Source: Nitriliruptoraceae bacterium (GTDB lineage Bacteria; Actinomycetota; Nitriliruptoria; Nitriliruptorales; Nitriliruptoraceae). Taken from it: a stretch of DNA of 5,821 nucleotides. The position numbers and the translations under genes are program-made. Position 1 is the stretch's first letter; each line of letters begins with the position of its first letter. The notes beneath the pieces were generated by a model. It had not been told where the DNA came from, did no database searches, and saw only the letters and a list, made by a program, of their open reading frames with translations. Below, piece by piece: positions 5,448-5,821 of this stretch. Where the stretch lies: NCBI GenBank assembly GCA_007131525.1, contig SLQK01000122.1, positions 1-5,821 on the forward strand, written 5' to 3'.

Positions 5448-5821
5448 TCACATCACCCCGCCCTCGGTCATCCGCTTGTAGTCGAGGACGCGGTCGAGGG
5501 TCTCCTCGGAGACACCCTCCTCGAGGGCGACCTCCCGGAGGGTCTGGCCGGTCTTGTGGGCCTGCTTCGCGAACTCCGCCGAGCGCTCGTAACCGATCTC
5601 CGGGACCAGCGCCGTGACCTGCATCAGGGACCGCTCGACGTAGGCGGTGCCCTGCCCGGTCTCCGTGGTACCCGCGATGCACTTGTCCACGAACACCCGT
5701 GCGACGTTGGCCAGCAGGTTCTCCGACTCGATCACGTTGCGGACCATCATCGGGATCATGACGTTGAGCTCGAGGTCGCCGGACATGCCGCCGATGCCGA
5801 CCGCGACGTCGTTGCCCATCA
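5448..5821 (-). CDS. fumC: Class II fumarate hydratase, C-terminal part (cut by the window edge)
   Basis: The minus strand encodes the last 124 or so residues of a fumarase/aspartase superfamily protein, ending in TGA at 5450-5448. Fumarase C reversibly hydrates fumarate to L-malate in the TCA cycle as a cytoplasmic homotetramer. The visible part starts at MGND, a conserved stretch in the central helical bundle, and continues with GGMSGDLELNVMIPMM, NLLANVARVFVDKCIAG, SLMQVTALVPEIGYERSAEFAKQAHKTG and a short C-terminal domain ending MTEGGVM. GGxSGxxELNV and IGYxxxAExAKxAHK match FumC rather than AspA, which has AAEAGQLQLNV and IGHHNGD in E. coli. The catalytic GSSxMPxKxNP loop lies off the window, so the aspartase alternative is not fully excluded. 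The Met codon at 5819 is internal, not the start. The gene converges on glnD with a 19-base gap. Confidence 0.88.
   Translation of the reverse strand, partial: MGNDVAVGIGGMSGDLELNVMIPMMVRNVIESENLLANVARVFVDKCIAGTTETGQGTAYVERSLMQVTALVPEIGYERSAEFAKQAHKTGQTLREVALEEGVSEETLDRVLDYKRMTEGGVM

Noticed and set aside
5323..5682. A 119-codon minus-strand open frame across the glnD-fumC junction
   Set aside because: It overlaps both real genes in another frame, and its sequence is Arg/Gly/Pro-rich with no motif.
5448..5821. Aspartate ammonia-lyase (aspA) instead of fumC
   Set aside because: The GGxSGxxELNV and IGYxxxAExAKxAHK segments follow fumarase C, not aspartase. The signature loop is outside the window, so a small doubt remains.

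Overview
The window comes from a very GC-rich bacterium. Third codon positions are almost all G or C, and GTG and TTG starts occur. Together with a PII/GlnD pair and a candidate GlnR-type operator, this points to a high-GC Actinomycetota, possibly a deep-branching class rather than Streptomyces or Mycobacterium. The lineage is inferred from style and content only; there is no marker gene to fix it.

Layout from left to right: the last codons of what is probably sucC (1-17); sucD, succinyl-CoA synthetase alpha subunit (114-1001, +); a FIST-domain protein of unknown ligand starting 2 bases after sucD (1004-2185, +); a 195-base regulatory gap (2186-2380) with a candidate four-half-site GlnR operator and several strong inverted repeats; glnB, the PII nitrogen signal protein (2381-2719, +); a 66-base spacer with a perfect 12-bp hairpin; glnD, the PII nucleotidyltransferase and nucleotidyl-removing enzyme (2786-5428, +); and, converging from the right, the C-terminal part of a class II fumarase (fumC, 5448-5821, -, cut by the window edge).

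Two transcription units on the + strand are likely: sucC-sucD-FIST, then glnB-glnD under its own nitrogen-responsive promoter. GlnB senses 2-oxoglutarate, ATP and ADP. GlnD modifies GlnB on Tyr51 according to glutamine. SucCD and fumarase are TCA-cycle enzymes acting downstream of 2-oxoglutarate, so the block places carbon-cycle enzymes beside the sensor that reads their upstream metabolite. The usual actinobacterial partner amtB is not next to glnB here.

The coding content is conventional. The parts that merit attention are regulatory: the operator overlapping the FIST stop codon, a three-part set of mutually exclusive hairpins in the glnB leader, and the hairpin between glnB and glnD. Two protein details also stand out: a one-residue deletion in the SucD CoA-binding loop, and several changed motif residues in GlnD. 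No mobile element, CRISPR array, tRNA or rRNA was seen.
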